In this document: positions 62,961 to 64,000 of the stretch, piece after piece
Layout of the letters: each line of letters begins with the position of its first letter
Position numbering within the stretch: position 1 is the first letter of the stretch
Assembly (NCBI RefSeq): GCF_050971785.1
Contig: NZ_JBPCCU010000001.1
Location: 1,612,001 to 1,676,000, forward strand
Direction of reading: 5' to 3'
Length of the DNA stretch: 64,000 bases
Source of the DNA: Actinomadura_E scrupuli
Lineage (GTDB): Bacteria; Actinomycetota; Actinomycetes; Streptosporangiales; Streptosporangiaceae
Position numbers and translations under genes: made by a program
The notes under the pieces: model-generated
What the model saw: the letters and a program-made list of their open reading frames with translations, nothing else
The model's database searches: none
What the model was told of the DNA's origin: nothing

Positions 62961-63134
62961 ACCGCCGGCGGCCGGGAAGGTTCACCCCACGCTCGTTCCT
63001 TTCCAGGACCTGGCGGTCTTGTCCACGAGCATCCACCTCCTCGGGCCCGACCTCCCTCAAGAGAGCCGCCAGCCGCTCCGGGGCGGGGCCCCACACAACC
63101 GCGACGACGAGCACACAGCCTCCTGGGAGATCGC

Positions 63135-64000
63135 ATGAACCGTGAACCACGCCTGGCGGATCCGACGTGGATGACCAAACCTCCTTGGAAGCTCACCACG
63201 AGAATGCTGACCCCGAGCGATATCAGAGCCACTCCCACGCAGCTCGCGGTGTTCCGGTCCTTCGCGACGACCGGCGATCCACGAGCCGACGCGGTGGTGG
63301 AGATGATGGCCCGTCTCCCGGGAGCCACCGGCCGCCACCTGTTCGAGCAAGCCCTCCAGAACGGCATCGACGACCTGAAGGATCCGCCGCCTGAGCTGGT
63401 CGACCTGTTCGCGGAGGTCGACGCCGTCCCCTACTGGCTCGATCCCGATCTGCTCGACCGTGGTGCGCGGGTTGTGAGCCGGACCGGGTTGCTGGGGCTG
63501 ACCATGGTCATGCCCTGCGCCTGCCTGTACGGCGGCTACCTCGCCTCCCGCGCCAACAAGACCCTCGTACGCACCGGTGAGCTGGACACCATGGCGGCGC
63601 GCCGCCTGGCCGAGACCGCCGGCTGGTGGGTCGAGGTCACCACCCCCGGCGGGCTCGGCCGCTTCGACCCCGGCCTGCAGCAGACGTTGCGGGTACGCAT
63701 CATGCACGCCCAGGTACGGGCCGCCATGCACCGCCGCGACGACTGGGACCACGAAGCCTGGGACGCGCCGATCAACCAGATCCAGCTCACCGGCACCCTG
63801 CTGCTGTTCTCCCTCGTCATGCTGCTGGGCTCACGGGCCCTGGGACTGCAGTTCTCCAAGGCCGACCAGGCGGGCGTCCTCCACTTGTGGCGCTACGTCG
63901 GCCACCTCATGGGCATCCACCCCAACCTGCTCCCCGCCACGGGCAACGACGCCTGGCGACTTCTGTGGCTGGAAGCCGCCACCGAGTTCCAACCCGACCA
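63135..64000 (+). CDS. MpaB-family (DUF2236) oxygenase, 3' end outside window
   Basis: At least 288 residues are visible from the ATG at 63135 (GGGAG 5 bases upstream), and the frame remains open at the window edge. The oxygenase MpaB/DUF2236 pattern is clear: QQTLRVRIMHAQVRAAMHRR (with the His expected to bind heme), INQIQLTGTLLLFSLVMLLG, and LHLWRYVGHLMGIHPNLLPA. Relatives include latex-clearing proteins that cleave isoprenoid double bonds with a heme. No export signal is seen. Its position after the exported FAD enzyme suggests joint oxidation of a lipid or isoprenoid; inference. Confidence 0.85.
   Translation, partial: MNREPRLADPTWMTKPPWKLTTRMLTPSDIRATPTQLAVFRSFATTGDPRADAVVEMMARLPGATGRHLFEQALQNGIDDLKDPPPELVDLFAEVDAVPYWLDPDLLDRGARVVSRTGLLGLTMVMPCACLYGGYLASRANKTLVRTGELDTMAARRLAETAGWWVEVTTPGGLGRFDPGLQQTLRVRIMHAQVRAAMHRRDDWDHEAWDAPINQIQLTGTLLLFSLVMLLGSRALGLQFSKADQAGVLHLWRYVGHLMGIHPNLLPATGNDAWRLLWLEAATEFQPD

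Overview
The window is a 64 kb piece of chromosome from a high-GC actinomycete. Evidence is the roughly 70 percent GC content, GTG starts, GTGA/ATGA start-stop overlaps, several Tat signal peptides, and families typical of filamentous actinobacteria (SRPBCC, DUF6069, DUF2089, many MerR/TetR/LacI/ArsR regulators, orphan sensor kinases, P450). I cannot name the genus; a Streptosporangiales-type organism is a guess. No rRNA, tRNA, CRISPR array or intact transposase was seen.

Layout. 0-4.2 kb: two translationally coupled large proteins of no recognised family, the first possibly running in from outside. 4.3-12.3 kb: secreted and housekeeping enzymes (C39-like protease, Tat amidase, methyltransferase, FAD oxidoreductase, alpha/beta hydrolase) and a 734-residue protein made of four tandem copies of an unrecognised ~185-residue unit. 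12.4-21.1 kb: a minus-strand block with an oxalate-decarboxylase-like bicupin, an NRAMP metal transporter and a biotin-independent malonate decarboxylase set (mdcABCDEGH), but no recognisable malonate carrier. 21.2-31.4 kb: an orphan histidine kinase, a MerR-controlled ABC exporter, a DUF2089/SHOCT-like trio, a DrrAB-type exporter, and an NmrA-like protein with a cupin.

31.4-38.4 kb: a LacI-controlled uptake and catabolism operon: ADP-ribosylglycohydrolase, ABC importer, ribokinase and nucleoside hydrolase. Two copies of the perfect palindrome CAAATCGATTTG lie before the operon and a one-mismatch copy before lacI. This suggests a pathway in which a ribosylated compound is imported, cleaved and its ribose phosphorylated. 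38.4-42.5 kb is loosely packed and contains a frameshifted gene, KstR-like palindromes, an NTF2-like protein and a P-loop kinase. 42.8-46.1 kb: a malic enzyme-fumarase operon abutting a truncated PEBP gene. 46.7-52.3 kb: PAS histidine kinase, small membrane protein, P450, DUF6069 protein and an ArsR-SRPBCC pair.

52.3-57.2 kb: an extracytosolic flavin electron-transfer operon (ferric-reductase-like membrane oxidoreductase, FMN-binding protein with a flavinylation motif, ApbE), divergent from a two-component system; CTCAGAGG repeats lie between them. 58.4-64 kb: a TetR gene, a Baeyer-Villiger-type monooxygenase-TatA operon, a Tat-exported FAD oxidoreductase and a partial MpaB-family oxygenase. 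An identical ACCGAC-N6-GTCGGT operator occurs at both promoter regions, which ties the locus together.
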